NCBI RefSeq assembly: GCF_002159835.1
Contig: NZ_NFJL01000003.1
Coordinates: forward strand, 62,001-126,000
Origin: Blautia sp. An249
Lineage (GTDB): Bacteria > Bacillota > Clostridia > Lachnospirales > Lachnospiraceae
DNA: 64,000 nt
Direction: 5' to 3'
The notes beneath the pieces are model-generated. The model did not search any database, was not told where the DNA came from, and was given only the letters and a program-made list of their open reading frames with translations. This document shows, one piece after another, positions 51,967-62,150 of this stretch. Made by a program: the position numbers and the translations under genes. Within the stretch, counting starts at the first letter, position 1. Each line of letters starts with the position of its first letter.

Positions 51967-53835
51967 GTGAGAAAGATTGCAGTTCTGGATCAGAATACCA
52001 TTGATAAAATCGCCGCGGGAGAAGTGGTGGAACGCCCTTCTTCTGTGGTCAAAGAACTTGTGGAAAACGCCATAGACGCCGACGCCACTGCCATTACTGT
52101 GGAAATTAAAGAAGGGGGCAAGAAATTAATCCGGATTACAGATAATGGAACCGGACTGGAAAAGGAACAGGTGCCCCTTGCTTTTTACCGCCATGCCACA
52201 AGTAAAATTAAACAGGTGGAAGATCTGGAACATATCGCTTCCCTGGGGTTTCGGGGAGAGGCTCTCTCCAGTATTGCAGCCGTATCTCAGGTGGAACTGA
52301 TTACGAAAACCCATACGGCCATCAGCGGCGTCCGTTATCTCATTGAGGGCGGACTGGAGAAATCTCTGGAAGAAATCGGTGCCCCGGACGGAACTACCCT
52401 GCTGGTACGCAATTTATTTTTCAATACCCCTGCCAGAAGCAAGTTTTTAAAAAGTGATACCACCGAGGCCGGTTATATCAGCAGTCTGATGGAACAACTG
52501 GCCTTATCCCATCCGGAGATTTCCTTTAAATATATTCAGAACGGCCAGGTTAAGCTGCATACTACGGGAAACTATCAGGTAAAAGATGTGATCTTTCACA
52601 TTTACGGCCGGGAAGTGGCTAAAGAACTTCTGGAGGTACAGGAAGAAAATGAGTTTATGAAAATCCAGGGCTATATTGGAAAGCCCGGTATTTCCAGAGG
52701 AAACCGCTACTTTGAAAATTATTATATCAATGGCCGTTACGTAAAGGACAAGATCATAACCAAAGCCATTGAGGACGCTTACAAAGGCTTTCTGATGCAG
52801 CATCAGTTTCCTTTTGTCTCTCTTCAGATTACCATGGAGGGAAACGATCTGGACGTGAATGTACATCCCTCCAAACGGGAGGTGCGCTTCGCCAGAGGGC
52901 CGGAAGTTTACCGGATAATCTTTGAAACCGTAACCCGTGCTTTAAAAGAACGGGAGATGATTCCGGAAGTGAATCTGGATACAAAAGAAGAACGGCTGCA
53001 GAAGAAAAAAGAAGAGGCTCCCCCGGTGAGACTGACCCGTGGGGAAGTTCCGGAACCTTTTGAGACAAAACGAAAGGAAGCTCTGAATCAGAATGTTTCT
53101 GCCGGAAAGGTTTCCCTGCTAAGAGAAGAACCCTCTTATCCGGTCAGGCAGGAGATCGGGGAGAAACCCCGGATGGAAAGTCCGAAGGCGCCGGATCCAA
53201 AGCCGGAAGAAAAGCAGATGGAACTGTTTGACAGCCCTTTACTGACCCCAAAGGCCAGAGACCGCCACAGACTGGTGGGACAGCTCTTCGATACCTACTG
53301 GCTGGTGGAATACGGGGAGAAATTCTATATTATTGATCAGCATGCCGCCCATGAAAAAGTTTATTATGAGCGGTTTGTAAAACAGTTTGCCAGCCGGAAG
53401 CAGGAATCTCAGTATTTAAATCCTCCTCTGGTGGTAAGCCTGAATCTGCAGGAAGAAGAACGGCTGAAAGCAAATCTGTCCTATTTTCAGGAATCCGGAT
53501 TTGAGATTGAACCCTTCGGCGGCAGAGAATACCGTATCTGTGCGGTTCCCGTGAATCTTTACGGCCTGACCGAACAGGACATCTTCCTGGAGATGCTGGA
53601 TCATCTTTCGGCCGAAGAGGAGCCCAGGGCCCTGGAGATTTTCACCGGGCGTCTGGCCACCATGGCATGTAAGGCGGCGGTAAAAGGGAATCATCAATTG
53701 TCCGTGCAGGAGGCCAATGCTTTGATTGACGAACTGTTAAGTCTGGAAAACCCTTACCACTGTCCCCACGGAAGACCTACGATTATTTCTATGACAAAGA
53801 CAGAGCTGGAAAAGAAGTTTAAACGAATTGTTTAG
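51967..53835 (+). CDS. mutL: DNA mismatch-repair protein MutL with endonuclease motif
   Basis: A 622-residue GHKL ATPase. The N-terminal DKIAAGEVVERPSSVVKELV and GFRGEALSSI are MutL signatures; the C-terminal DQHAAHEKVYYE fits the DQHA-x2-E-x4-E endonuclease motif of MutL in bacteria lacking MutH. I place the start at GTG 51967 (MRKIAVLDQNTI), eight bases after AGGTGG; an in-frame GTG at 51955 would overlap mutS. Confidence 0.96.
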   Translation: MRKIAVLDQNTIDKIAAGEVVERPSSVVKELVENAIDADATAITVEIKEGGKKLIRITDNGTGLEKEQVPLAFYRHATSKIKQVEDLEHIASLGFRGEALSSIAAVSQVELITKTHTAISGVRYLIEGGLEKSLEEIGAPDGTTLLVRNLFFNTPARSKFLKSDTTEAGYISSLMEQLALSHPEISFKYIQNGQVKLHTTGNYQVKDVIFHIYGREVAKELLEVQEENEFMKIQGYIGKPGISRGNRYFENYYINGRYVKDKIITKAIEDAYKGFLMQHQFPFVSLQITMEGNDLDVNVHPSKREVRFARGPEVYRIIFETVTRALKEREMIPEVNLDTKEERLQKKKEEAPPVRLTRGEVPEPFETKRKEALNQNVSAGKVSLLREEPSYPVRQEIGEKPRMESPKAPDPKPEEKQMELFDSPLLTPKARDRHRLVGQLFDTYWLVEYGEKFYIIDQHAAHEKVYYERFVKQFASRKQESQYLNPPLVVSLNLQEEERLKANLSYFQESGFEIEPFGGREYRICAVPVNLYGLTEQDIFLEMLDHLSAEEEPRALEIFTGRLATMACKAAVKGNHQLSVQEANALIDELLSLENPYHCPHGRPTIISMTKTELEKKFKRIV

Positions 53836-53852
53836 AGAAAGGGAGAAAAGAG

Positions 53853-54803
53853 TTGAAGAAGCCATTAATCGTATTGACAGGCCCCACTGCCGTGGGGAAA
53901 ACCGCCCTTTCCATCGCCCTTGCCAAACGGGTGGGCGCGGAGATTATCTCGGCGGATTCCATGCAGGTTTATAAATATATGGACATCGGCTCAGCCAAAA
54001 TCACCCCCTCCCAGATGCAGGGGGTTCCCCATTATCTGGTGGATACGCTGCTTCCAGAAGAGGAATTTCATGTGGTCCGCTTTCAGGAAATGGCCCGTCA
54101 GGCCATGGAGGACATTTATTCACGAGGAAAGATTCCCCTTCTGGTTGGGGGAACGGGATTTTATATTCAGGCGGTGACCCGGGACATTGATTTTACAGAA
54201 GGAAGGGAGAATCCGGCCTACCGAAAAGAGCTGGAAGAGCTTTCTGCTAAGGAGCTTCATGAGATGCTTATGGAAGTGGATCCGGTCAGCGCTTCTGAAA
54301 TCCACGCCAACAATAAAAAGAGGGTGATTCGGGCCCTGGAATTTTACCGGGAGAACCACAGACCCATCTCCCTTCACAATCAGGAACAAAAGGAGAAGGA
54401 ATCTCCCTATAATCTGGCTTATTTCGTCTTAAACGCCCCCAGACCCCTTCTCTATGAACGGATTGATCAGAGAGTGGATCAGATGATGGAAGAAGGTCTG
54501 CTGGAGGAAGTGAAGAAATTAAAGGAAATGGGGTACCATAAAGGAATGGTCTCCATGCAGGGACTGGGCTATAAGGAACTGCTGGCTTATCTGGAGGGAG
54601 AAACTTCTCTGGAAGAGGCTGTACGCATCATTAAGAGGGATACCCGGCATTTTGCCAAACGGCAGCTTACCTGGTTTCGCAGAGAGCCTGAGGTCATCTG
54701 GGTGGAAAAGGAAGACTTCGGGTATCAGGAAGAGAAGATTCTGGAATTTATGGATGAGATATTACAGAAAAAAGGGATTACACATAAAGGAGCTTGCAAA
54801 TGA
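53853..54803 (+). CDS. miaA: tRNA dimethylallyltransferase MiaA
   Basis: A 316-residue enzyme that adds the isopentenyl group to A37 of tRNA. P-loop GPTAVGKTALSIALAK and ADSMQVYKYMDIGSAK are diagnostic, and the RDTRHFAKRQLTWFR block is near the C-terminus. TTG start with GGGAG upstream. Its product is the substrate of MiaB, encoded in the same operon. Confidence 0.95.
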   Translation: MKKPLIVLTGPTAVGKTALSIALAKRVGAEIISADSMQVYKYMDIGSAKITPSQMQGVPHYLVDTLLPEEEFHVVRFQEMARQAMEDIYSRGKIPLLVGGTGFYIQAVTRDIDFTEGRENPAYRKELEELSAKELHEMLMEVDPVSASEIHANNKKRVIRALEFYRENHRPISLHNQEQKEKESPYNLAYFVLNAPRPLLYERIDQRVDQMMEEGLLEEVKKLKEMGYHKGMVSMQGLGYKELLAYLEGETSLEEAVRIIKRDTRHFAKRQLTWFRREPEVIWVEKEDFGYQEEKILEFMDEILQKKGITHKGACK

Positions 54804-56092
54804 AAGTTGGAGAGATAGAAACTTTGTATCAGGAAATGGGGATTTCCCCGGAGGTTTTCCGCTTTGGGGAATCCATTGAGAAACAGTTGAAAGAACGTTT
54901 TGAGGAAATTGATAAACGGGCGGAATACAACCAGTTAAAGGTGGTTCAGGCCATGCAGAAAAACCGGGTGTGCGAAGCCTGCTTTTATCCATCCAGCGGA
55001 TACGGATACAATGATCTGGGAAGGGAAACTCTGGAACAGGTCTATGCAGACACCTTCCATACGGAAAGCGCCCTGGTCCGGCCTCAGATTACCTGCGGGA
55101 CCCATGCCCTGGCAGTGGCCTTATTCGGCAACCTCCGTCCGGGAGACGAACTTCTCTCCCCGGTGGGAAAACCTTACGACACCCTGGAAGAGGTAATTGG
55201 AATCCGGCCTTCCTGCGGTTCTCTGGCGGAATATGGCGTAACCTACCGTCAGGTGGAATTGTTAAAAGACGGTACCTTTGATTATGAGAAAATCAGAGAA
55301 GCCATCAATGAAAAAACGAAAATGGTAACTATTCAGCGTTCCAAGGGCTATCTGACCCGGCCTTCTTTCTCTGTGGAGCAAATCGGCCGGTTAATTACTT
55401 TTGTAAAAAGCATCAAACCGGATGTAATCTGTATGGTAGACAACTGCTACGGAGAATTCGTGGATGTGATCGAACCTACCGATGTGGGCGCTGATCTGAT
55501 GGCCGGATCCCTGATTAAGAATCCGGGCGGCGGACTGGCTCCCATCGGCGGCTATATTGTGGGGAAAAAGGATCTGGTGGAAAACGCTTCCTACCGTCTG
55601 ACTTCACCGGGACTGGGAAAAGAAGTGGGAGCAACCCTCGGGGTCAACCAGGCCTTCTTCCAGGGATTTTTCCTGGCGCCCACAGTGGTGAAATCTGCTC
55701 TGAAGGCCGCTGTTTTTGCGGCAAATATTTATGAACGTCTGGGATTTCCGGTAATTCCCGATGGAAAGGAACCGCGCCAGGATATTATCCAGGCAGTCAC
55801 TCTGGGAACTCCCGAAGGAGTGATCGCTTTCTGCCAGGGAATCCAGGCCGGCTCTCCGGTGGACAGCTATGTGGCTCCGGAGCCCTGGGATATGCCCGGA
55901 TACGACAGTGAGGTCATCATGGCGGCCGGCGCTTTCGTTCAGGGATCTTCCATTGAATTATCCGCAGACGGACCTATGAAACCGCCGTATGCGGTCTATT
56001 TCCAGGGAGGTCTCACCTGGGAACATGCAAAATACGGAATCTTAATGTCTTTACAGAAACTGGCGGAACAGAATCTTGTTTCTTTGAAGTAA
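54800..56092 (+). CDS. Methionine gamma-lyase-family PLP protein (YnbB / 'aluminum resistance' type)
   Basis: A 430-residue fold-type I PLP protein. ACFYPSSGYGYNDLGRETLE, RPQITCGTHALAVALFGNLR, MVDNCYGEF and the Schiff-base lysine in GSLIKNPGGGLAPIGGYIVG are typical of the YnbB family, annotated as aluminum resistance or methionine gamma-lyase-like. The true reaction is uncertain. ATG 54800 overlaps the miaA stop by 4 bp, as in many Firmicutes. Confidence 0.88.
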   Translation: MKVGEIETLYQEMGISPEVFRFGESIEKQLKERFEEIDKRAEYNQLKVVQAMQKNRVCEACFYPSSGYGYNDLGRETLEQVYADTFHTESALVRPQITCGTHALAVALFGNLRPGDELLSPVGKPYDTLEEVIGIRPSCGSLAEYGVTYRQVELLKDGTFDYEKIREAINEKTKMVTIQRSKGYLTRPSFSVEQIGRLITFVKSIKPDVICMVDNCYGEFVDVIEPTDVGADLMAGSLIKNPGGGLAPIGGYIVGKKDLVENASYRLTSPGLGKEVGATLGVNQAFFQGFFLAPTVVKSALKAAVFAANIYERLGFPVIPDGKEPRQDIIQAVTLGTPEGVIAFCQGIQAGSPVDSYVAPEPWDMPGYDSEVIMAAGAFVQGSSIELSADGPMKPPYAVYFQGGLTWEHAKYGILMSLQKLAEQNLVSLK

Positions 56093-56104
56093 GGAGGCAG
56101 ACAG

Positions 56105-57295
56105 ATGGAAAGAACAGTTATTGTAGTGGGAGGAGGAGCCGCAGGGCTGATGGCGGCAGTGGCAGCGGCCAGATCCAAAGCGCGTGTAATCCTGCTTGAA
56201 CAAAATGAGAAAGTGGGAAGGAAACTGGCGGCTACGGGAAACGGCAGATGCAATTTTACCAATACCCAGATGCGCCGGGACGCATACCGGGGAACTTCCC
56301 CGGATTTTGCCTACGGGGCTCTGGAAAAGGTCAACGTACAGGAGACCATTGGATTTTTCTCCCGTCTGGGAATTTATACCGTCAATAAAGACGGGTGGAT
56401 CTATCCCCGCAGCGGCCAGGCTTTAAGTGTGATTGAAGTGCTCTTAAAAGAGCTGCAGTACCGGAAAGTAAAGGTGAAAACCCGGGAACATGTGACGGAA
56501 ATCCTTCCCGGAAAGAATCCGGGGCAGTGGGCGGTAAAGACAGATACCTGGACCTACGAGGGGGATGCGGTGATTCTGGCCTGCGGTTCGAAAGCTTCTC
56601 AGATTCCCGGATCCTCAGAAGAGGGGTATCGTCTGGCCGGACAGCTTGGCCATAATATTGTAGAGCCCCTGCCGGCCCTGGTGCCTTTGTGCTGTAAGGG
56701 AAAATCTTTCTCCTCCTGGTCCGGCGTAAGAACCGAGGGCAGCGTTACTTTATGTATCAATGGAATTCCCCTGAAGAAAGAGACCGGGGAACTTCAGCTT
56801 ACAGAATACGGAATTTCCGGAATTCCTGTTTTTCAGATAAGCCGATATGCAGTAAGGGCTCTCTGGGAGGGCAGCCAGGTACAGGTTCTTCTTGACTTTA
56901 TGCCGGAGTTTACCCCGGAAGGACTGGCGGCGCTATTTGAAGAACGCCGGAAAAACTGTCCCTATAAATCCACGAAAGAGTTATTGGTGGGAATGTTTCC
57001 TGCAAAGCTGATTGAAGTTCTTGCAAAAGAAGAGGATCTGATTCAGGGAATCAAAGAATATTCCCTGGAAGTGACAAAGGCTCATTCCTTTGAAAGTGCC
57101 CAGATTTGTTCCGGAGGTGTGGATGTTACGGAGATTTCCCCGGAAACCATGGAATCGAAACTTCACAAAGGCATCTATTTCGCCGGAGAGATGATAGATA
57201 TTGACGGAGCCTGCGGCGGCTACAATCTGCAGTGGGCCTGGTCTTCCGGTATGGTGGCCGGAACCATGGCGGCCCGGAAAGAAGGAGAATTATGA
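56105..57295 (+). CDS. HI0933/YhiN-family flavoprotein
   Basis: A 396-residue FAD protein. The N-terminal dinucleotide site is VVGGGAAGLMAAVAAA, then QNEKVGRKLAATGNGRCNFTN, and the C-terminal GEMIDIDGACGGYNLQWAWSSG is the family signature. The electron acceptor and substrate are unknown. It overlaps the next flavoprotein gene by ATGA. Confidence 0.92.
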   Translation: MERTVIVVGGGAAGLMAAVAAARSKARVILLEQNEKVGRKLAATGNGRCNFTNTQMRRDAYRGTSPDFAYGALEKVNVQETIGFFSRLGIYTVNKDGWIYPRSGQALSVIEVLLKELQYRKVKVKTREHVTEILPGKNPGQWAVKTDTWTYEGDAVILACGSKASQIPGSSEEGYRLAGQLGHNIVEPLPALVPLCCKGKSFSSWSGVRTEGSVTLCINGIPLKKETGELQLTEYGISGIPVFQISRYAVRALWEGSQVQVLLDFMPEFTPEGLAALFEERRKNCPYKSTKELLVGMFPAKLIEVLAKEEDLIQGIKEYSLEVTKAHSFESAQICSGGVDVTEISPETMESKLHKGIYFAGEMIDIDGACGGYNLQWAWSSGMVAGTMAARKEGEL

Positions 57296-58881
57296 TTCGG
57301 ATCAGTCAGTTAAAACTGCCCGTTTCTCATACGCGGGAAGAACTAGAGGCGAAAATTTCCAGAGAACTGCAGTTAAAAGACCGGGAGTTTTCCTATGTCA
57401 TCCGCAGACAGTCTCTGGATGCCAGAAAAAAGAAGGATAAAAAATTCGTATATACCATTGATGTCACAGTAACAAAAGAAAAACAGATTTTAAAAAAGGT
57501 TCACAATAAAAACGTTATGTTAACTAAAGAAGAAACTTATCGTTTTCCCTGTTCCGGTACAGAGCCTTTGACTGCGCGGCCCGTCATTGTGGGAACCGGC
57601 CCGGCAGGACTTTTCTGCGGCTGGTATCTGGCCCGTGCAGGGTATTGTCCCATTCTTCTGGAGCGGGGTGAGCCGGCAGGGCTGCGCAAAGAGAAGGTGG
57701 AGCAGTTCTGGAAAACGGGAAAACTGGATCCCCAGTCCAACGTGCAGTTTGGGGAAGGGGGCGCCGGAACTTTTTCTGACGGAAAATTAAACACGCTGGT
57801 AAAAGATCCCTGTGGACGCAACCAGGAGGTTCTGCGACGTTTCGTAGCGGCAGGAGCGCCGGAAGAAATCTTATATCAGCAAAAGCCACATCTGGGAACG
57901 GATACCTTAATCGGTCTGGTGGAAAAGCTGCGGGCAGAAATTGAGGAAATGGGCGGACAGGTTTATTTTTCCTCTCAGGTTACCGATATTGAAATTCAGG
58001 ACGGCAGGATACAGGCGGTGGTTATCAACCAGGAAAAACGACTGGAAACCCAGATCCTGGTTCTGGCCATCGGACACAGTGCAAGGGATACCTTTGAAAT
58101 GCTGCAGGAGAAGAAAGTTCCCATGGAGCCCAAGTCCTTTGCCGTGGGAGTCCGCGTGGAGCATCCCCAGACCATGATAAATCTGGCTCTGTACGGAGAG
58201 GAGGAAAATCCCGCACTTGGGGCGGCAAGCTATAAAGTCACCCATAAATGTGAGAATACCAGGGGTGTTTACAGCTTCTGCATGTGTCCCGGCGGCTATG
58301 TGGTAAACGCTTCTTCCGAACCGGGAAGGCTGGCCGTCAATGGAATGAGCTATCAGGCCAGAGATTCCAGAAATGCCAACAGCGCCGTCATTGTCACAGT
58401 AAATCCGCAGGACTATCCCCAGAGCGGCCCTTTAGGCGGTGTTGCCTTTCAGCGGGATCTGGAGGAAAAGGCTTATCAGCTTGCCAGTGGAAAGATTCCG
58501 GTGCAGCTGTATGAGGACTTCTGTCGGAATCGGGCAAGCCGTAAGCTGGGAGAGGTACGCCCTCAGATTAAGGGAGAATGGGAGCCTGCCAATCTCAGAC
58601 AGATCCTTCCCGGTTTTGTGGGAGAGGGCATTGAGGAAGGCATCCGGGCTTTCGGAAAGAAGATTCAGGGATTTGACCGGCCGGACTGTCTGTTAAGCGG
58701 CATTGAAAGCCGGACCTCTTCCCCTGTAAGGATTTTAAGAAATTCCGAACTGGAAAGCGCCCTTAGGGGACTTTATCCCTGCGGAGAAGGAGCCGGATAC
58801 GCGGGAGGAATTACTTCCGCGGCCATGGACGGAATCCGCACAGCGGAGGCCATCGCCAGAAAATATCGTGGTTATCACTAG
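57292..58881 (+). CDS. NAD(P)/FAD-dependent oxidoreductase, uncharacterised (two-domain form)
   Basis: A 529-residue flavoprotein with an extra N-terminal domain of about 90 residues (SRELQLKDREFSYVIRRQS, then KKKDKKFVYTIDVTV) before the FAD site VIVGTGPAGLFCGWYLA. QFGEGGAGTFSDGKLNT and the C-terminal GEGAGYAGGITSAAMDG are characteristic of this Firmicutes family. The ATG at 57292 overlaps the preceding stop, and an upstream in-frame ATG at 57232 is a shadow. The role is unknown. Confidence 0.87.
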   Translation: MIRISQLKLPVSHTREELEAKISRELQLKDREFSYVIRRQSLDARKKKDKKFVYTIDVTVTKEKQILKKVHNKNVMLTKEETYRFPCSGTEPLTARPVIVGTGPAGLFCGWYLARAGYCPILLERGEPAGLRKEKVEQFWKTGKLDPQSNVQFGEGGAGTFSDGKLNTLVKDPCGRNQEVLRRFVAAGAPEEILYQQKPHLGTDTLIGLVEKLRAEIEEMGGQVYFSSQVTDIEIQDGRIQAVVINQEKRLETQILVLAIGHSARDTFEMLQEKKVPMEPKSFAVGVRVEHPQTMINLALYGEEENPALGAASYKVTHKCENTRGVYSFCMCPGGYVVNASSEPGRLAVNGMSYQARDSRNANSAVIVTVNPQDYPQSGPLGGVAFQRDLEEKAYQLASGKIPVQLYEDFCRNRASRKLGEVRPQIKGEWEPANLRQILPGFVGEGIEEGIRAFGKKIQGFDRPDCLLSGIESRTSSPVRILRNSELESALRGLYPCGEGAGYAGGITSAAMDGIRTAEAIARKYRGYH

Positions 58882-58970
58882 AAAAAACGGGGATTTTATG
58901 TTAAAATATATTCTGCTATTTTATTTGGATTTTCCGGTTGCCTGAAAGAGAGCAGAAAGGAAACCTTCAA

Positions 58971-59669
58971 ATGAAACATATAAAGACCAAAGAACTGCCC
59001 AGAGACAGCCAGCCCTATGAAAAATGTCTGAGCCAGGGCGTGCAGTCTTTAAGTGAGAGAGAACTTCTGGCAGTGATTCTGCGGACAGGAACCGCAGGGA
59101 AGAATTCTCTCGTTTTAGCAGACGAGATCCTGCAGCTTTCCTCCAGCCGTTATCCCGGACTTCTGGGTATTTATCATCTGTCCATCCCGGACTTTCAGAA
59201 GATACGCGGCATCGGAAAGGTAAAAGCCGTTCAGTTAAAATGCATTGGCGAGCTGTCCAGACGGATTGCCAGTACCTCTGCAAAGGAGAGCCTTTCCCTT
59301 TCCAATCCGGAGACCATTGCCGCTTATTATATGGAAAAGCTGCGGCATGAAGAACAGGAAGTTTTAATCTGTATGATGCTGGATACCAAGAACCATTTTC
59401 TGGGTGAGAAGATTATCTCCAGGGGAACTGTCAACCGTTCTTTAGTCTCTGCCAGAGAGCTGTTTCTGGAGGCTCTCCAGTTTCGGGCAGTTTATATTAT
59501 TCTGGTGCACAATCATCCCAGCGGAGTTCCCATACCAAGTAAAGACGACCGGCAGATAACGAAGGAACTTTACCAGGCGGGAGAATTGCTGGGAATTCAT
59601 TTGCTTGATCATATTATTGTGGGAGATCGCCGGTATGTCAGTTTTCTGAAAGAGGGCCTGCTGCCTTAA
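58971..59669 (+). CDS. radC: RadC/JAB-domain protein
   Basis: A 232-residue protein with an N-terminal helix-hairpin-helix part (LSERELLAVILRTGT, IRGIGKVKAVQLK) and a JAMM metal motif HNHPSGVPIPSKDD. Despite the name its DNA-repair role is doubtful. The start is ATG 58971 after AAAGGA. It precedes mreB as in many Firmicutes. Confidence 0.93.
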   Translation: MKHIKTKELPRDSQPYEKCLSQGVQSLSERELLAVILRTGTAGKNSLVLADEILQLSSSRYPGLLGIYHLSIPDFQKIRGIGKVKAVQLKCIGELSRRIASTSAKESLSLSNPETIAAYYMEKLRHEEQEVLICMMLDTKNHFLGEKIISRGTVNRSLVSARELFLEALQFRAVYIILVHNHPSGVPIPSKDDRQITKELYQAGELLGIHLLDHIIVGDRRYVSFLKEGLLP

Positions 59670-59705
59670 AAAGCGATACAGGATTTTAAATGAAGGGGCC
59701 ATAGC

Positions 59706-60719
59706 ATGTTATTTCGCAAACCGTATGGAATAGATTTGGGAAGCAGCACCATTAAAGTGTACTCTTCCACGAAAAATAAAAGTTATATGACGAAGAATTT
59801 AATTGCCCACAGAGGCAGGGAAATCATCGCCGTCGGCAATGAGGCTTATGAAATGTTTGAAAAAACACCGGCCAGCGTTCAGGTGGAAATGCCTATGACC
59901 TTCGGTATGATCGCCAATGTGGAGCTGGAGGAAATCAGCCTGTATCAGATGCTTCGTCAGATAGATCCCAAAAGCCACAGGGGAGGAGAAGTCTTCTTTT
60001 CTGTGCCCATGGATACCACTGCCATCGAAAAAAACGCCTATTACCGGTGTGTAAACGGAAAATGGCTGAGAAATAATAAGGTCTTTCTGGTGGAAGAACC
60101 CATCGCGGACGCCATTGCCCTTGGTATCCCTCTGGAAAAGAACAAGGGCAGTATGATTGTAAACCTGGGGGCGCAGAGTACCTCCTTTTCTGTAATTGCA
60201 GAGGGAAAGGTGATCATCAGCCGGAAAGTTCCCATTGGGGGACGCCAGATGAATGAAGCTATCTGCAATGAGATTCGGAAGCATTACAATCTTTCCATTG
60301 GCACCAGAACGGCCAAACGTTTAAAGACCGCTATCGGACGGATGCATTCGGATCAGCCCGCCGCCCGGAAAATCGTGGGAATCGACAGCCTTTCCGGACT
60401 TCCGAGAGAGGAGGCCATTTCTTCAGAAGTGGTAGGGGAGGGGCTGGAAGACTGCCTGCGGGAAATCGGAAGGGAGATGAAGTCTTTCCTGGAGCGTACG
60501 CCTCCTCAGATTGCGGCCAGAATCGCTTACAAAGGGATTTATCTTACAGGCGGAAGTTCACGTATTCCGGACATTCAGACCTATCTGGAGGAAGCAACCG
60601 GATATACATATAAACTTTCCGGCCTTTACGAATTATCCATTATCAAAGGACTGGAACGGATTATCAGGGAGCCTGAGCTCAGGAAGTGGGCCGCCCAGTT
60701 AAAACCCAGAAAATTATAA
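59706..60719 (+). CDS. mreB: MreB-family actin-like cell-shape protein
   Basis: A 337-residue actin homolog that guides lateral wall synthesis. Phosphate-1 loop is YGIDLGSSTIKVY, then EEPIADAIALGIPL and YLTGGSSRIPDIQTYL. It is somewhat divergent from E. coli MreB, as in many Lachnospiraceae. First gene of mreB-mreC-mreD-pbp2. Confidence 0.9.
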   Translation: MLFRKPYGIDLGSSTIKVYSSTKNKSYMTKNLIAHRGREIIAVGNEAYEMFEKTPASVQVEMPMTFGMIANVELEEISLYQMLRQIDPKSHRGGEVFFSVPMDTTAIEKNAYYRCVNGKWLRNNKVFLVEEPIADAIALGIPLEKNKGSMIVNLGAQSTSFSVIAEGKVIISRKVPIGGRQMNEAICNEIRKHYNLSIGTRTAKRLKTAIGRMHSDQPAARKIVGIDSLSGLPREEAISSEVVGEGLEDCLREIGREMKSFLERTPPQIAARIAYKGIYLTGGSSRIPDIQTYLEEATGYTYKLSGLYELSIIKGLERIIREPELRKWAAQLKPRKL

Positions 60720-60745
60720 AAACACTCCCAGAGGGGTATAACTAT

Positions 60746-61633
60746 ATGAAGAAAAAATTTCGTTTTCATTTTCGGATTAATCTGAAAAATAAACACATTC
60801 TGGTCTTAATGACCCTGTTGTGTATCAGTATGATCATTGCCACATTTGCTTCTAAGATTTCCGTGGATCCATTGAGAGAAGTGGCGGGGACGGTGATTGT
60901 TCCTTTTGAAAAAAGCATCAATGGGATTGGAAAATGGCTGACAGGCATTCATAAAAATTTTCAGGAGAAAGAGGCGCTGGTGGAGGAGAATCAGCAGCTT
61001 CAGGAGAAAATCGATACTCTGACAACGGAAAATAACAATTTGATTCAGTCCCAGAGTGAACTGGCAGAACTCAGAGAGATGTATGATCTGGATCAGGAAT
61101 ATGCCCAGTATCCCAAAGTTATGGCGGAGATCATATCCAAAGACGCAGGAAACTGGTATAACAGCTTTGTCATTGATAAGGGAACCAACGACGGAATCGC
61201 GGTGGATATGAATGTGATTTCCGGAAAGGGCCTGGTTGGAATTGTCACAGAGGCCGGGCCGACCTGGGCCACTGTCCGATCCATCATTGACGACAGCAGC
61301 AATGTGAGCGGTCAGACGGTCAGTACTTCCGATACCTGTATTGTGGAAGGGGATTTGGAACTGATTAACTCAGGAAAGCTCAGGTTTACCCAGCTTTACG
61401 ACGAAAATAACGAAATTACCGCCGGGGAGAGAATTGTTACTTCCAATATCAGCGATAAATATGTAAAAGGGCTGTTGATTGGCTATGTAAGTGAGATTGA
61501 ACAGGATTCCAATAACCTGACGAAAACAGGTACCATTGTAACCCCTGTGGATTTCAGACATCTGGATAAGGTGTTTGTCATTACCCAGCTAAAAGAAGGA
61601 CAGACAGAAGAAGGAGGAGAAAATGCGGAGTAA
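60746..61633 (+). CDS. mreC: Rod shape-determining protein MreC
   Basis: A 295-residue bitopic protein: one helix (HILVLMTLLCISMIIATFA), a coiled-coil (EKEALVEENQQLQEKIDTL) and a periplasm-side beta domain (VISGKGLVGIVTEAGPTWA). ATG 60746 has GAGGGG upstream; a longer in-frame start at 60686 overlaps mreB. It scaffolds the elongasome with MreD and PBP2. Confidence 0.94.
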   Translation: MKKKFRFHFRINLKNKHILVLMTLLCISMIIATFASKISVDPLREVAGTVIVPFEKSINGIGKWLTGIHKNFQEKEALVEENQQLQEKIDTLTTENNNLIQSQSELAELREMYDLDQEYAQYPKVMAEIISKDAGNWYNSFVIDKGTNDGIAVDMNVISGKGLVGIVTEAGPTWATVRSIIDDSSNVSGQTVSTSDTCIVEGDLELINSGKLRFTQLYDENNEITAGERIVTSNISDKYVKGLLIGYVSEIEQDSNNLTKTGTIVTPVDFRHLDKVFVITQLKEGQTEEGGENAE

Positions 61634-62150
61634 AGTTATTATGGGCATTTTGATTATCGTGTGTTTCCTTCTCCAGTGTACCGTATTCGATGTGATTTCC
61701 ATTGCGGGAATCACGCCGAATCTGCTGTTGGTGCTGTGTGTTTCCATAGGTCTGATGAGGGGCAGAAAAAGCGGAATGTTTACAGGCTTTTTTTCGGGGC
61801 TTCTGATTGATTTGTTTTTCGATCCCCTTTTTGGCTTTAACGCCCTTTTGTACATGTATCTGGGATATTTCAGCGGATGTTTCTGCAAGATTTATTACGA
61901 TGATGATATAAAAGTCCCTCTTCTGATGGCTGCAGGAGGGGATTTCCTTTATGGAGTCGGAATTTACGCCCTGCAGTTTCTGCTTCGGGGACGTCTTGGC
62001 TTTTTCACCTATCTGTACAGAATTATGATTCCGGAAATGCTGTATACGGTGATTATTACACTGCTGTTTTATAGAATTTTTTATGCAATAAACTATCGCT
62101 TTATGAACACAGCGATGAAGGAAAGGGATTCATATTGGGTACTAAAATAA
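61623..62150 (+). CDS. mreD: Rod shape-determining protein MreD
   Basis: A 175-residue membrane protein with five to six helices (IMGILIIVCFLLQCTVFDVI, SGMFTGFFSGLLIDLFFDPL). Short, hydrophobic and placed directly after mreC with an 11-bp overlap, it is MreD by both sequence and context. Confidence 0.9.
   Translation: MRSKVIMGILIIVCFLLQCTVFDVISIAGITPNLLLVLCVSIGLMRGRKSGMFTGFFSGLLIDLFFDPLFGFNALLYMYLGYFSGCFCKIYYDDDIKVPLLMAAGGDFLYGVGIYALQFLLRGRLGFFTYLYRIMIPEMLYTVIITLLFYRIFYAINYRFMNTAMKERDSYWVLK

Noticed and set aside
58670-58690. GACCGGCCGG, similar to the core of the 26-bp palindrome
   Set aside because: It lies inside the flavoprotein coding sequence, and only ten bases match without the flanking arms.
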